Part shown: one piece after another, positions 39,876 through 52,640 of the stretch
Layout of the letters: every line of letters begins with the position of its first letter
Position numbering within the stretch: the stretch's first letter is position 1
Assembly: GCA_009746045.1 (NCBI GenBank)
Contig: RPFO01000017.1
Span: forward strand, 580,001-644,000
Direction of reading: 5' to 3'
Length of the DNA: 64,000 nucleotides
DNA from: Mesostigma viride
Taxonomy: Eukaryota > Streptophyta > Mesostigmatophyceae > Mesostigmatales > Mesostigmataceae
Translations under genes and position numbers: made by a program
The notes under the pieces: model-generated
Told to the model about the DNA's origin: nothing
The model's database searches: none
What the model saw: only the letters and a program-made list of their open reading frames with translations

Positions 39876-40615
39876 CCCATGACAGGCATGACTTGGCTAA
39901 ATTCTGAAGGCATCATCCATGGGGGCCATTATGCAGGCGCACGGCATGCGCTGGGGCCGCGTGGTAGGCTAAGCCTTACTAATCTACACTATACTGCTAT
40001 ATTTCCTAGACTGGGTTTGCTGGGGTGGCAGGGGGTGCCTGCCAGGGCTTATGGTCGACGTGGGTGACGTCCCCCCTCCAGTATATACCGGTTCCCCCCC
40101 TGCGCTTTGCCGTATCTGGAGGTAGGTTGGCCATAGCTCGCCGTCGCCGTTGTTGCTGGGCCAGGGTCAGGTCGTCGTCCAGCGTGAAGTGAGTCCCCGA
40201 GAGCGTCTTGCGGTTTTTAAGAAACAACAGCTTGTCCGCTATGTACTTAAAGGTGAGGAGCACGGGTACGTACCGGGCCAGCCTTACCCCGCGCACGGGG
40301 GAGGCGGACAGCCGACATGTGCAGCTCACCAGTAATGTGCATGGGGGCAAAAATGTCGCGCTAGCTGAAATGCCGTAAGAAGAGTTGTCGAGTCCTCACC
40401 TGCCGGCTGGTCGAAGTTCTTGACTATGACATTGTGGCTGCGCTGGGCCGGTACGGTCGGCCTCCTCGCGGAGGTCGAGGGCTTGTTGTTTAAGCTGTGC
40501 CGCGATGGTGGAGGTGGTGGAGGTGGCGTGGTGCTTGAGCAGGTCCGCCCAGGTCTGGGTGGGAGGGGCGTCGCCGCTTGGGCCAGCAGAGGTCCTAGAG
40601 AGCGAGCGAGATGAG

Positions 40616-40690
40616 CGAGCAAGATGTCCTACGAATGCTATCAGGACTACGCTGTCTAATCTCGTGCGAAACGCGAGGGAGACAATGTAA
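40616..40690 (-). mobile_element. LINE-A scrap beside the Type-2 ORF1
   Basis: About 70 bp matching the minus-strand LINE-A region at 34030-34080 and 41660-41710. It ends in a short AATTAATT tract. Confidence 0.5.
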
Positions 40691-40736
40691 TTTATCAATT
40701 AATTAGGAACATAACTCCTCTCTGCGCTGGTTGTCT

Positions 40737-42480
40737 ACTTGCCGGATAACTCCGTCGGGAGTATATCAAGGGCCCTTCTCGGGGCTATGTAGCACATAGC
40801 CCTGAGAAGGGGCATATGGCTTTTAATAATAGACTCTCGGCTACTTCCTGCAGGTGGGGGAATGTAAACTGCCACCTACTCTGGGTGCATGCACAAAGGG
40901 CACCTGTCCACCACTGTATTCAGGCACCTAGTCTAGGAGGGTAACCGACAGAGGGGGGAAGATCAGCATGGCTGTACAGAAGCTAGCTAGGGCATGGCGT
41001 CTCAGCCGGCTGAGAGTAGCTCTCTGCGTGGGCACAGCATAAATAAAGCTAGGCATCATCTGGTGTGTGGCGCATCATGGGCACACATGTACATGACTAA
41101 ATAATGCTCATAGGTCAGCTGGTATAGTGCCTGTAGTAGGCGTGCATGTACAAGGCCACGGTCTAACTATTCTACACTAAAATTAAAAATTAAATTATAA
41201 CATGCCTCCGTTGGGAGATCATGTACATAGCACATATTCCTTGATGGATGGTGGAGTGGAGAGAGCCGTGTAATCTAACTAACCTAACGCTAATCTGCCT
41301 AGTCTAGAAAAATCCTAACTACCCTACTCATCAAAACGCCTCCTCCTCTTGGGGGGAGGTGGTTTGCCCACAGGGTCGGGCCGGCGTGTGAGCCTAGCTT
41401 GACAATCTTCTGCCACCGCGTCTTGTTCTGCATGGCAGTCCAAAGAAGGGAGATCGAAAGTGGATGCGGTATTCAAACTGGGCTGGGACCAGTAGGTCAT
41501 CCAGCAACATCTGTACGTAGTTCGTGACATGTTTCCCTACCCTTTTGGCAATGCCCTTGGGGCCAGGCCATGCCAGGTCAGAATATGCCGCCCTGGCTGG
41601 CCAAGCCGCTGGGGGCCTGCCAGACCAAGGGCGGACTGGGCGGTGTCGACCTGGCTGGTGCGAGCAAGGTGTCCTACAAATGCTATCCTACGCTGTCTAA
41701 TCTCGTCCAAAATACGAGGCATGCCCTGATACAAAGACTCTAATGAGGGGCGCTTGGAAAACCCTACGTTGAGGACCTGTCGGAGCATCCTGTAAACTGT
41801 GCCGTCTAGCTTATTAGCTGCCAGTGTGGGTGTGAGTGTCCACGCCTCGCCGCCATACGTGAGCACCGTGAGGACGAGGACCTTGAAGAGCATGCGCTTG
41901 CGATGCATGCTCGCCCAGGCCCTTGAAGCGCCAGTAGGTGTTGAGCGAACGAAGCCTAGCCCAGGCCAGGCCGATGCGGATGTCCACATCGTCGGCGGTG
42001 TCAGGGAGCCAGCTCCCCAACAGTTTGAAGCGATCGCGGAACGGGACCTCCGTCCCGTCGAGCAGGCGCGGCAGAGGCGGGGTGCTAAAGGCCCCAATCA
42101 CCATCGCCTCAGTTTTGACACTAATCTCCAACCCCACCGCCTGCGCCTCCATTCTACATACTACTGCTGTATTCCCCTATAAGCTGGGGCGTCTGGAGTC
42201 GCTGGGGCCGCAGTGGTCGCGGGGTTCGATTGCTTGATTGATTGAATTCGCATGCCAGGGCTTGTGGCCGACGTAGATGGCCGCCCCCTTAATTCCAGTA
42301 CACCGGCTTCCCCCCCGTGGTCTGCCGGAGCTGGAGGTAGGTCGGTCATAGCTCCCGTCGCCGTTGTTGCATGCTGCGCCAGGGTCAAGTCGTCATCCAA
42401 GGTGAAGGGAGTCTTCTCGAGCTGCTTGTCGTGTCTGAGAAAAGAAATCTTGTCCGATGGGCTCTTAACGATGAGAAGAA
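40737..42480 (-). mobile_element. Type-2 ORF1 element interrupted by LINE-A
   Basis: The ORF1 C-terminal remnant is at 42475-42160 (SPSDKISFLRHDKQLEKT, LDDDLTLAQ; frameshifted). The 3'UTR runs 42159-42151 and then 41176-40737, to the hairpin CTCC-CGAC-GGAG. The LINE-A copy at 41177-42150 sits between them. Confidence 0.65.
41177..42150 (-). mobile_element. LINE-A, 5'-truncated copy (974 bp)
   Basis: It is flanked by an 8-bp duplication, ATTCTACA, at 41169-41176 and 42151-42158. It encodes the C-terminal third of ORF2: AVGLEISVKTEAMVIGAF, FKLLGSWLPDTADDVD, MLFKVLVLTVLTYGGEAWTL, the RRIAFVGHLARTSQV region and the end KPPPPKRRRRFDE (stop at 41324). Frame shifts lie near 41640 and 41400. The 3'UTR hairpin is CTCC-CAAC-GGAG. 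Confidence 0.8.
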
Positions 42481-43834
42481 GCGGAAGACCATATATAGCA
42501 CATAATCGCAAGAAGAGGGAGACCATATATAGCACGTTCTGGACATTGCTGGTGGGTGGGGGTGAACAATGCCGCGAAAAACTACCTAAGCTAACTCGAT
42601 CTGTGTATATAGCTGCCATGAATATTATACATGTAAGCTGTAATTTGTGTAATGCATACTTTAACTATCTACAGCCCAGTATTTCGTATCGATCCATGCA
42701 AGCACCTTGGATTTAGCTTGATATATCGGATCACCCTTGTACATATGTGTATGTGATCAAATGATCAGGTCCATGAAAAAATCATCGATCTTTAACGATC
42801 GTCCATGCACCTGCTGGTTGTAGATGGTTAATATCGCAGCATGCACCCATGCATGGAGTATAGCGTACGAGTTTTAATTCATTAATGGAGTATAGCATCT
42901 AGTATGCCTAAAGAGGCATGGGCACACGCCGGCCATATCGTGCTGGCCTATAAATGTTTGCGCCCTGCCATTCTTTTGCCAGAACATATATAGATGAGTA
43001 GTTTCGTGCGCAAACCATGTGCAAAGCACGGGTCTGCATGGAAGGCATGGCGCACTGATTGTCAAGGACAAGCTGCCACACTTGGACATCACCCCTTCTA
43101 AGTGCAGCATCTACTCCACGGTCTAACAGTGTACCATTTACATGGCAGTGAAATGCTAGGCCATGCCCCATCTTTGTTGCAGCCTATGCACATATGGTTG
43201 TCTCATTGTTATGCTGAGATGGAGAAACTGAAAGCCGTCAGGGCAAAGCCTGCGCCAGTTTGTCAGCTGCCTGGCAGGTAGTTCACTTTGTCATCAGATG
43301 CACAGGTGACCATCCCAAAATAATCCCAATGCGGTACACATCCTCATTCCTGAGGCACCTGGCAGGACCGGACAAGCAGGAAGTCCAGCATGTCTTGGGT
43401 CCCCCACTCTGCACGGTGGCCCGACAACCAAAGAAAACTTGCATAGTGAGCCTGGAGACACAACACTAGCAAGCCATTCATTCAATATCACACGAAGATC
43501 TAAAGCAATGAAAAATGTAGAAATATAATGCCTCATTCATATGGGTGCTGCCATGGTCGCAGGCCCAAGACATGCATAATCCACCAAGCCCGCCCTTACC
43601 CACCTGGTCTAGGCAGGACCGAATTCACTTCCTGGTGCATGTGGATTGCTAGGCCAGTACATGTGTTGTGCCTTGGGATCAGCCAAGCGATTTAAAGTAC
43701 AATTACAGGATGCAGGATGTGCTCATTGTAAACATGGCGGCACAAGGCAGGACAACACGATCTCCTCCCGCCACCAGTCCGCCTGCTTGATGCGGACCAG
43801 AAAAGTCGCTGCTTATCAACAAATGCATGATCTA
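42481..43834. other. Intergenic, no gene seen
   Basis: An AT-richer stretch holding a short direct repeat (ACCATATATAGCAC, twice near 42490-42530). No exon-like ORF. Further exons of the ankyrin gene could lie at the right end but were not identified. Confidence 0.4.
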
Positions 43835-44957
43835 CTATGTCCCCTCACCATTGGCGTAGTCCACGGCGGTTCCCCGGTCTGACGACTGGGCGTGGATGTC
43901 GGCACCCGCATCCAGTAGCATCTGTGCCACCTGCCAGGGGGGGCAGCAGCAGGTCAAGGCAAGCAGCAAGGCGAGCAGCAAGGCAAGCAGCAAGGCAGGC
44001 AGCAAGGCAAGCAGCAAGGCAAGCAGCAAGGCAGGCAGCAAGGCAGGCAGCAAGGCAGGCAGCAAGGCAGGCAGCAAGGCAGGCAGCAAGGCAGGCAGCA
44101 AGGCAGGCAGCAAGGCAGGCAGCAAGGCAGGCAGCAAGGCAGGCAGCAAGGCAGGCAGCAAGGCAGGCAGCAAGGCAAGCAGCAAGGCAAGCAGCAAGGC
44201 AGGCAGCAAGGCAAGCAGCAAGGCAAGCAGTGGCCAGGAGCACCATAAGCCAGAAACGTTACTAAGTATCTCATGCATACTGGCATCCCTGGAGTTCCAC
44301 AACCGAGGCTCCACCTTGCATGGAATGGTAACCACTAGGGCATGCCGCACGGACGCAGCCACTGAGGTAAGGGCTAGAGAGGTAAACAAGCGGTAAGGGC
44401 CCCAGAGGTTTAAAAGGGGCAAGGGCTACGGCCAGCCATGGAGTGCGCCGTTCCGCTTTGTGTCCCAGGGGTCTCAATCGCACCAGGTCCGTAACCACAA
44501 CGTCATAACCCTCCCTGCTCATACTTATGTTCTTATCTCAAAGCACCTACTCAGACATCTTGACGCCCTTATTCACTGACGTACCTGAATATCGTACCTC
44601 GAGGTCCGTACTTACTTACCTCAGTGCACTCAGTGACTTCCTACCTCAAAGTCATACCTCGAGCTATTGACTTACCCCAATGTCGTCGGTCATGGCCGCA
44701 AACTGCAGGCTGGTGTTGCCCGAGTCATTCCTCGCGTCCACTTGCGCGCCCGCGTCCAGCAGCAGGCGCACCAGTTGCGGGTGGCGGTAGTACGCGGCCA
44801 GGTGGAGGCACGTCCAGCCGCCGCGTGCACTGCTGTGCTGGTTGACCAGCTCCGCCACGCTGGCCCCTGAGGAGGCGAGGAAGGCCTTCACTTTCTGCTC
44901 GTCCCCCGCCTTGACGGCGTCCTGATACGCCCACAGTTGAATAGCCCGCATGTGCAA
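43835..44957 (-). CDS. Small ankyrin-repeat protein, two exons
   Basis: Exons are 44957-44676 and 43930-43835, joined in phase 0 (GGG|GTAAGT and GCAG|GTGGC), giving about 125 residues. After a helical start come at least three ankyrin units: GGWTCLHLAAYYRHPQLVRL with LLDAGAQVDARND, SGNTSLQFAAMTDDIG, and VAQMLLDAGADIHAQSSDRG with TAVDYAN. Such repeats mediate protein binding; the partner is unknown. The frame ends at a stop (43835), but a fair donor (AATG|GTGAGG) lies 14 bases earlier, so more exons are possible. The 0.75-kb intron has a 12-bp minisatellite just upstream of the acceptor. Confidence 0.75.
43953..44232. repeat. Minisatellite, 12-bp unit, at the ankyrin intron acceptor
   Basis: About 23 units of AGGC(A/G)(A/G)GCAGCA-type sequence on the plus strand. 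In the transcript this is a CT/G-rich pyrimidine-heavy array ending about 20 bases from the acceptor. Open frames in both directions are repeat artefacts. Confidence 0.95.
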
Positions 44958-46077
44958 TTACACTTATTTTTTAAAGTTAATTACTCAAACAGTTTGCACC
45001 CCGTGGCCCTCTCAACGGAGGCACCAGAATGAGTGAAAGAACGAATACTTATGCTATCCGAGTTATGGATCCCATCATGGAGTCACAGTGCATGGTGAAG
45101 CGCTGGCTGACAAGTACAATCCATCCTGATGATAACTCATTACGCCAGAGACTCGCCATCCGTGACATCTTCCAGGGACTAAGGAATGGACCTCCTTGAG
45201 AAGGGTAGCCCTTGCGTAGCATAGTATGAGGTTTACCGGAACTTGAAACAGCATGCCTTGTGAGACGCCGGCTGGCAAATTCAAGCATGGCGATAAGCTA
45301 TCAGCCGCGGACTCACCATCAGTGACTCGATGTTCACCGCTGCCGAGTTTCTAGTTACGGCACGTCTGCTTGGCCGCGAGCGCGTGTATTGGCGGTTTAG
45401 ATGCCGGCTGGGCGCATGCAGCTTGGAAAACCACCCGGTAACAAAAGCTGATTGCGGGCAAGCTGTGGAGCTCACTCGAACTGCGCTCCTCACTATGTGA
45501 TCAGCCGAAGAAGGATGTAAACCGGCAGCTTGAGCGTACGTTGCGCATAAATGACTCCGCACGGCGGATTGGACCAGTAGGTAACACATTCTTTTACCCT
45601 CGTTGATAAGCAGCGATTGCGCCCTGATATTTACCCGGGTTTTCAGCTCATTACGAAAGGGCTGGGCAAGAGCCACACTTCAAATTAACTCGAGCTGCGC
45701 ACTCGATGTGCGCCCCGGCGATGGAGCCGAAATTGATTGCAATCCACGTCACGTGCGTCGGGTGCATGAAGCAATCAGCTGCTGCTTCTGGACAGGAGGG
45801 GTGGCATCCATGCAGCCAAGGGTCCGCGGTCACAAAAAACCACCACCGGACAAAAAAGGCCGGGCCCGCGGTCCAACCATGACGCGTGGACCGCAACCGG
45901 CACCCAACGCTGCTGGTACCACGGTAGCGCCGTGGTACCCGCCGGCCGCCGCCGGCAAGCAAGAGCCGGTACCATGGTTACCCCCTCGTACTCCTATTTG
46001 CGGTAACTATCCTTACTATACCCACTAAAGTGAACTTTCTACTACTATTCTGCTCTCTCCGTACTCCAGTATTCTGC
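44958..46077. other. Upstream region of the ankyrin gene
   Basis: No coding exon recognised. Contains the inverted repeat at 45915-45939. Short ORFs lack exon-like bias. Confidence 0.4.
45915..45939. other. Perfect inverted repeat (10-bp arms)
   Basis: GGTACCACGG, loop TAGCG, CCGTGGTACC. It is followed by GC-rich palindromic sequence and a partial second copy (GGTACCATGG) at 45970. Function unknown. Confidence 0.7.
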
Positions 46078-46320
46078 CACGTGGCAACTCAACAACCCTC
46101 AAAACAAACTGACCCACATGCCGGCACACGTGGCATGCGCCTGCCTGTTCAAGGTCAGTGATGGTCATTCAAGTTCAACTTTGCACGTGGCAGGCCTGCA
46201 CAGGTACAGTACCTACAACACTATCCACGTGGCATACTTCTACTGGTCCATAGCTACCACCGCGGTCCTGAGCCAACCCGGCGTGATGTACAGCCCTGGT
46301 CTAACATATTACACGTGGCA
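46078..46320. promoter_or_regulatory. Cluster of five CACGTGGCA (G-box/ABRE-like) sites
   Basis: Exact copies lie at 46078-46086, 46127-46135, 46184-46192, 46226-46234 and 46312-46320, all in the same orientation. The core CACGTG with a GGC flank is the classic plant G-box/ABRE site for bZIP and bHLH factors. The nearest gene start is the ankyrin gene, 1.1 kb to the left. The cluster could also be part of an unrecognised repeat. Confidence 0.5.
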
Positions 46321-46597
46321 GATTTCTAAGTACTGGGCTGTAGTAAAACCACGGTTCTGATCACCCAGGGTCCACGAACCGCCACCGGCAAGTTTTAGAC
46401 CCTCAAACCCCGCGGTTAACCATGGGCCCCGCGAAAATCCACCACCATCAGCCCCTGGGACAACCCTCTCTGGTACCGCAGTTCCAGAAAATTTTGCCCG
46501 GGCATGCCACCCCTCCTCACAACTTTATGGAGGCTTTATGGACGTCACCCGACTACGCAGACATTACCTGGCTGTCGGCGACACTCCCGGAGCATGA

Positions 46598-46795
46598 GTG
46601 TGTATGGAGGGGGGAGGGGGGCGGGGTTAGAACGCCCCCTCCCTACCCCAAAAACTGGGGGCGGGGGGTAAAGGGTCGGACCCCCCCACACACACACAGA
46701 GAGAAAATGGGTGGGTGGGGTGGGGATGCACAACCCCCCCCTCCCCCCCTGAAAAAAAAGGGGGGGGGGGGGGGGGGGGTCGCCAGCCAAATTCT
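46598..46795. repeat. G/C-homopolymer-rich low-complexity stretch
   Basis: Alternating G-runs and C-runs, including about 18 G in a row near 46762-46779, with a short CA repeat. No coding sense. Confidence 0.8.
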
Positions 46796-47456
46796 TTTTT
46801 TTGGCTAAGGGAGCGGGTCCAAGAATGTACATCCGTCGCACCCATTCTCCTAGCCCTATGAATTATGATGGTAGGCTGAGCACAGCACCTCCAAATTCAG
46901 CCATTTGTGGCATTGGAATTAACTTGGTTAGACAATACCTACTTATTAGCCAATCACATTGGACAACTCATACCTTCACCGGCCATACATACGGCTAACT
47001 CGCCCTCCTGCCAAACGTGGCATGTTGACTGTCCCGCCGTCATCATCCTCCGGGTTATCAGACTGCAGCCGCACATGATCATCGTCGTCGAAGACTGACC
47101 GGTCGGCGTTGAGGCCGACATGATGAAGAGGGATGAGTGAGCGGCAGTGGCCAGCCCGGAGGCAGTCGGTGATGAGCGGCCGCCCCTCCGCACCCCTTTT
47201 TGAGTTCTTGATGAGCGACAGCAGTTCGAGTGAGCTGCAGAGCCCGGGAGCATATCCCGCCTTCAAAAGTGCTCAGGAGAATTCCCGCTTTGTAGCAATT
47301 CCTGCGCTGTTCCCGCGGTGAACCCCAATTGAAATTTAATTTGTTTGGTCGGGGATCAAGACCCCCCGGCCACCTCCCCACACCCTGGAAAACGGGGGGG
47401 CGGGGGGTGGTATACACATGCCGGCTCCGGGAGTGGCGCGGACTGTCAGCCAGTTA

Positions 47457-47657
47457 CAGTCATTCACGCCTTAAGTTGTGTTTACGCCGTCAGTTGGGTC
47501 GAATAGGATTTCGGTATTCTAATTTCAAAGTAGTTCATAGCAGTATGTTTATCAAGGAGACAACCAGCAGTTTATGAAGTGAGACAACTATGCATGGACG
47601 CATGGCGATCTAGTGTATCTTTAGTTAAACTTAGTAGAATTAGGTAGAGCAATTCAT
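47457..47657. mobile_element. Second copy of the Tc1/mariner-type MITE, interrupted
   Basis: Starts with the same terminus (CAGTCATTCACGCCTTAAG after TA) and follows the 15569-15794 element in reverse. About 64 bp carrying the dispersed motif (47551-47568) interrupts it, and MITE-like sequence resumes near 47620. The far terminus is not intact. Confidence 0.55.
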
Positions 47658-47781
47658 GCAGCCTGAGTACAACAATTGCCAGATTGATGTTCAGAGGTCC
47701 GACCGCCGCAATATTTTATTTATGCTTGAAAGTTGACAGTCTGAACACCAGTTGTGCTCTGACAGGGAGTCCACTGTAGTT

Positions 47782-49588
<1,807 letters not shown>

Positions 49589-49599
49589 AAAGTTAGTAA

Positions 49600-50905
49600 C
49601 GAGTTAGTTAGTGACCCTCCTCTTGCTGGACGGCAGCCCCGACCCCCCGGCGACTCGCTTCAAGCTCCTTGGCAGCTGGCTTCCCTCCACGTACTGCCGA
49701 CGACATCAACACCCGCATTGGCCAGGCCTGGGCGGCCCTCCGCCGCCTCGACAGGTTCTGGACCTGCCGCTACCTTCAGGAGTGAGCGACGCAAGCGCAT
49801 TCTGTTCAAGGCCCTTGTCCTCAGCATCCTCCTTTATGGCTGCGAGGCGTGGACCCTGGACCAGGCGCTGAGCCAGCAGCTTGACGGCACCATCACTCTT
49901 ATGCTCCGTCATATCCTCGGCGTCCGCTAGCCTACCAAGAACGCCGCACCCGGGCCGAGCTCTACTGCGAGCTCCCTCTTGTCACCCATACCATCCGACA
50001 CCGCCGCCTCCTCTTCAATTGCCGGCCATCTTGCCCGCACAGACCAGGTGAATACCGATGTGGGCCCTGCCGCGGGGGGCTTAAGACGGGCCAACCAGGT
50101 AGACACCTCCTCCTATGGCAGGGTCCCCTTGTCCCATCGCAACCCACTGGCAAGCTTGCGCGCGCCGGGCACCGGCGCGGCGCGACCCGGACCTATGTGA
50201 CACAACTGCTTGAAGATGTGCACAGGGCTTCCCGGCGGGACTATCCGTACTCCGCGCCCGCATGATTGACTTGATCGCAGAAATGGGCTGCCATCTGCGA
50301 TAAGCACCTTCCTGAGGGGTATGCCCCGCGCGGCCCGGCGGTGCTAGCCAGGGTAGAAGTCCGCAGGTGGACGGGTTATTGGTCCTGAGGATAGCCGCTA
50401 CACTACCGTCTCGTCTGCCATTACAGTAGAGGACAGCTCGGATGAGGATTACATCCCCATCTAGTGCTTAACGGTTGGGGGATGATGCAGACGATATTTG
50501 TTTAAACTTTTGTGTAATTATTTTTCTAATAAGATTAGCATAGTACTCAGTGGCATGCTTAAATATTTAGTTATGCTGTGCCCATGCAGGGAGTAGCTCT
50601 CTGCTGAGACGCCATGCCCTAGCTTCTTTGTATAGATATGCTGATCTTCCCCCCCATGACAGGCTCCCCCTTCGCTGGGCATAGCTTGAAGATCATGGGG
50701 ATGCACGTGCCCCAGGGTGCACCTAGAGCAAGGGTCCTTTACATCCCCACCCTTGCAGGAAGTAGCTTAGGATGTATGATAGGCCATATGCCCCCTCTCA
50801 AGGGCTATGTGCTACATATACTCCCAACGGAGTTATGTTACAATTCAATTCAATTCAATTCAGTGGCATGCCTTTGCGCATATGACACGCAAGTACTTAC
50901 TTACT
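49600..50905 (+). mobile_element. LINE-C, 5'-truncated, inserted in a (GTAA)n array
   Basis: Encodes the C-terminal part of an ORF2 relative of LINE-A and LINE-B: FKLLGSWLP, then DDINTRIGQAWAALRRLDRF, LFKALVLSILLYGCEAWTL, LDGTITLMLRHILGV and HTIRHRRLLF. It is broken by several frameshifts. The 3'UTR starts near 50465 and is split by the Type-2 fragment at 50559-50859; it ends CATATGACACGCAAG plus (TTAC)n at about 50905. Degenerate GTTAG/GTAA repeats lie on both sides. Confidence 0.7.
50559..50859 (+). mobile_element. Type-2 3'UTR-only copy inside LINE-C
   Basis: It is flanked by a 12-bp duplication, TCAGTGGCATGC, at 50547-50558 and 50860-50871. It is 301 bp of Type-2 3'UTR ending in ATGTGCTACATA, the hairpin CTCC-CAAC-GGAG and an (AATTC)n tail. 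It matches 21465-21760. Confidence 0.85.
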
Positions 50906-50989
50906 ATGCGATCACATACACTTTTCGGACTATGGGTTAAGTTAGCGAGTTAGTCTGTAAGTTAGTGAGTTAGTAAGTATGCAAGTATA

Positions 50990-51275
<286 letters not shown>

Positions 51276-52403
51276 AGCAAGTGCTTGAACATGCACTCAA
51301 GGCATACCACGTGCGGGGTAGCCCATGAGGTACTTTTCTACGTGAATATACTACACCCGCAAAGGCAAGCCCACAACATGTAGGTCTACCGCACAACAAT
51401 TTACATGTAGGTCTACCGCATTATGTAAGCATTTAGCTGGTTTTCTCATTTTCTCGCATACAAACTCTTTTGTTACATCTGTAAATTTTTATACTAGAAT
51501 AGTTGCCTCATTAATTATAGTATCTGTCTCCCTCCATGCAGGTTTAATTCCTACACGCTTCAGCGCAACCGCGGCCGGGAATACACAAGCTCCCAAAGCT
51601 CAAGACATGTCTCCGGATCTAGCAAATACCAGCCGCACAGTTGAATCTTGCAGTGGCAATTTGTGGCTGCCACTGCACTGCCGCAACACGCTGACCAAGC
51701 CACGCATAGTGCCAGAAATATATTCTGGCCTGCGCTGGTTGTCTCCTTGATATTCCTAGTTTCATGCCCTCCAAAGCTTTACTTTCTTGTCCGCGCTGCC
51801 GGTTGCAAATACGGCAGCTGGGCCATCGTCTGCAGTGCAGAGTACAATGTTCAAGAAAGGCAGTCAACGAAGCATTTACATAAGGTTACCCACGTTACCC
51901 AAACGACCGAGGGCAAGGAAATCACGATTGCGGCCAACACATAGCACCTTATAGAATCACCATCTTATTCATGGTTTTGATCGAAGGGGGTGTTAGGGAG
52001 GGAAAGGGGCTGGGGCTGGTGGTGGAACACGCATGGGGGCTCGAATAAGCCAACGTTTTGAACAGAGTAGCATACTACATAATACTGTAATTCTAAGAAA
52101 ACCAAAACTTGCAGCATTATAATGCTAACATCTCAAACTAAACCCAAAAATCTGGAGCTACCAAGTGATACCCAGGCAGGCACCTTGCGCGCCAGCACCA
52201 TGTACAGGCAAGGCCAACTAAGCAAGGCCAGAGAAGTGCAGTATGGGCAGAGCATTCTGGATCATTTGGTGCACATCCTTCCCAATCTGTGTCCCGTTGG
52301 TTTTCCTTCCCATACTGCGACTTGTGCAGTAAGGCCACAACAGCGCCACTCATGACCTTGCCATCAGGTGGTCCTCGCCATCAGGTGGTACTACCTTTGC
52401 AAG
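51276..52403. other. Intergenic, no gene seen
   Basis: Contains one good copy of the dispersed motif at 51729-51751. Short ORFs on either strand (51619-51944) show no family resemblance. Confidence 0.45.
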
Positions 52404-52508
52404 ACGATGCAGACGATATTTGTAACTTTCATGTAATTATTTTCTAATGAGATTGGCATAGCACTCCATGGCATGCCCATGCGCATGACACGCAAGTACT
52501 CACTTACT
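52404..52508 (+). mobile_element. LINE-C 3' end, 105-bp insertion
   Basis: It is flanked by a 12-bp duplication, TACCTTTGCAAG, at 52392-52403 and 52509-52520. It holds only the last hundred bases of the LINE-C 3'UTR and a short (TTAC)-type tail, so very little sequence is needed for mobilisation. Confidence 0.8.
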
Positions 52509-52640
52509 TACCTTTGCAAGGCAAATGCCCTATACTTGTAGTGACCAGTGTGCTCCATGCCATACCTTTGAGAGGCAACCACCCAACAGTTTTAGTGACC
52601 AGTGGGTTCCATTCTATACTTTTGCAAGGCAACCCACCTG
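52508..52640. repeat. 54-bp tandem repeat, about 2.4 copies
   Basis: Units begin TACCTTTG(C/A)(A/G)AGGCAA at about 52509, 52562 and 52616 and share TAGTGACCAGTG in the middle. It lies downstream of the TBL2-like stop codon. Confidence 0.7.

Larger units (their letters stand above)
38525..40615 (-). mobile_element. Type-2 ORF1 element, interrupted, with truncated ends
   Basis: The minus-strand ORF1 remnant spans 40615-40010 (ALDLREEADR, VLLTFKYIADKLLF, LDDDLTLAQQQRRRR, YWRGDVTHVDHKPW), with frame breaks near 40380 and 40470. Its 3'UTR continues 40009-39876, is interrupted by the insertion at 38668-39875, and resumes at 38667-38525, where it meets LINE-A. The terminal hairpin is missing from this copy. 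Confidence 0.65.

Noticed and set aside
42220-42245. B-box-like GGGTTCGATTGC, possible tRNA
   Set aside because: No partner A box or cloverleaf stems; it lies in the frameshifted ORF1 remnant.
43837-44422. Long AGSK/CLAA/LLPA repeat ORFs on both strands
   Set aside because: They come from the 12-bp minisatellite; only the short ankyrin exon at 43930-43835 has support.
46422-46845. Pro/Gly-rich ORFs on both strands
   Set aside because: They follow homopolymer G and C runs and have no splice or start context.
50559-50859. SINE
   Set aside because: The sequence matches the 3'UTR of Type-2 elements at 21316-21760 and 40737-41176, so it is a 5'-truncated copy of a longer element.
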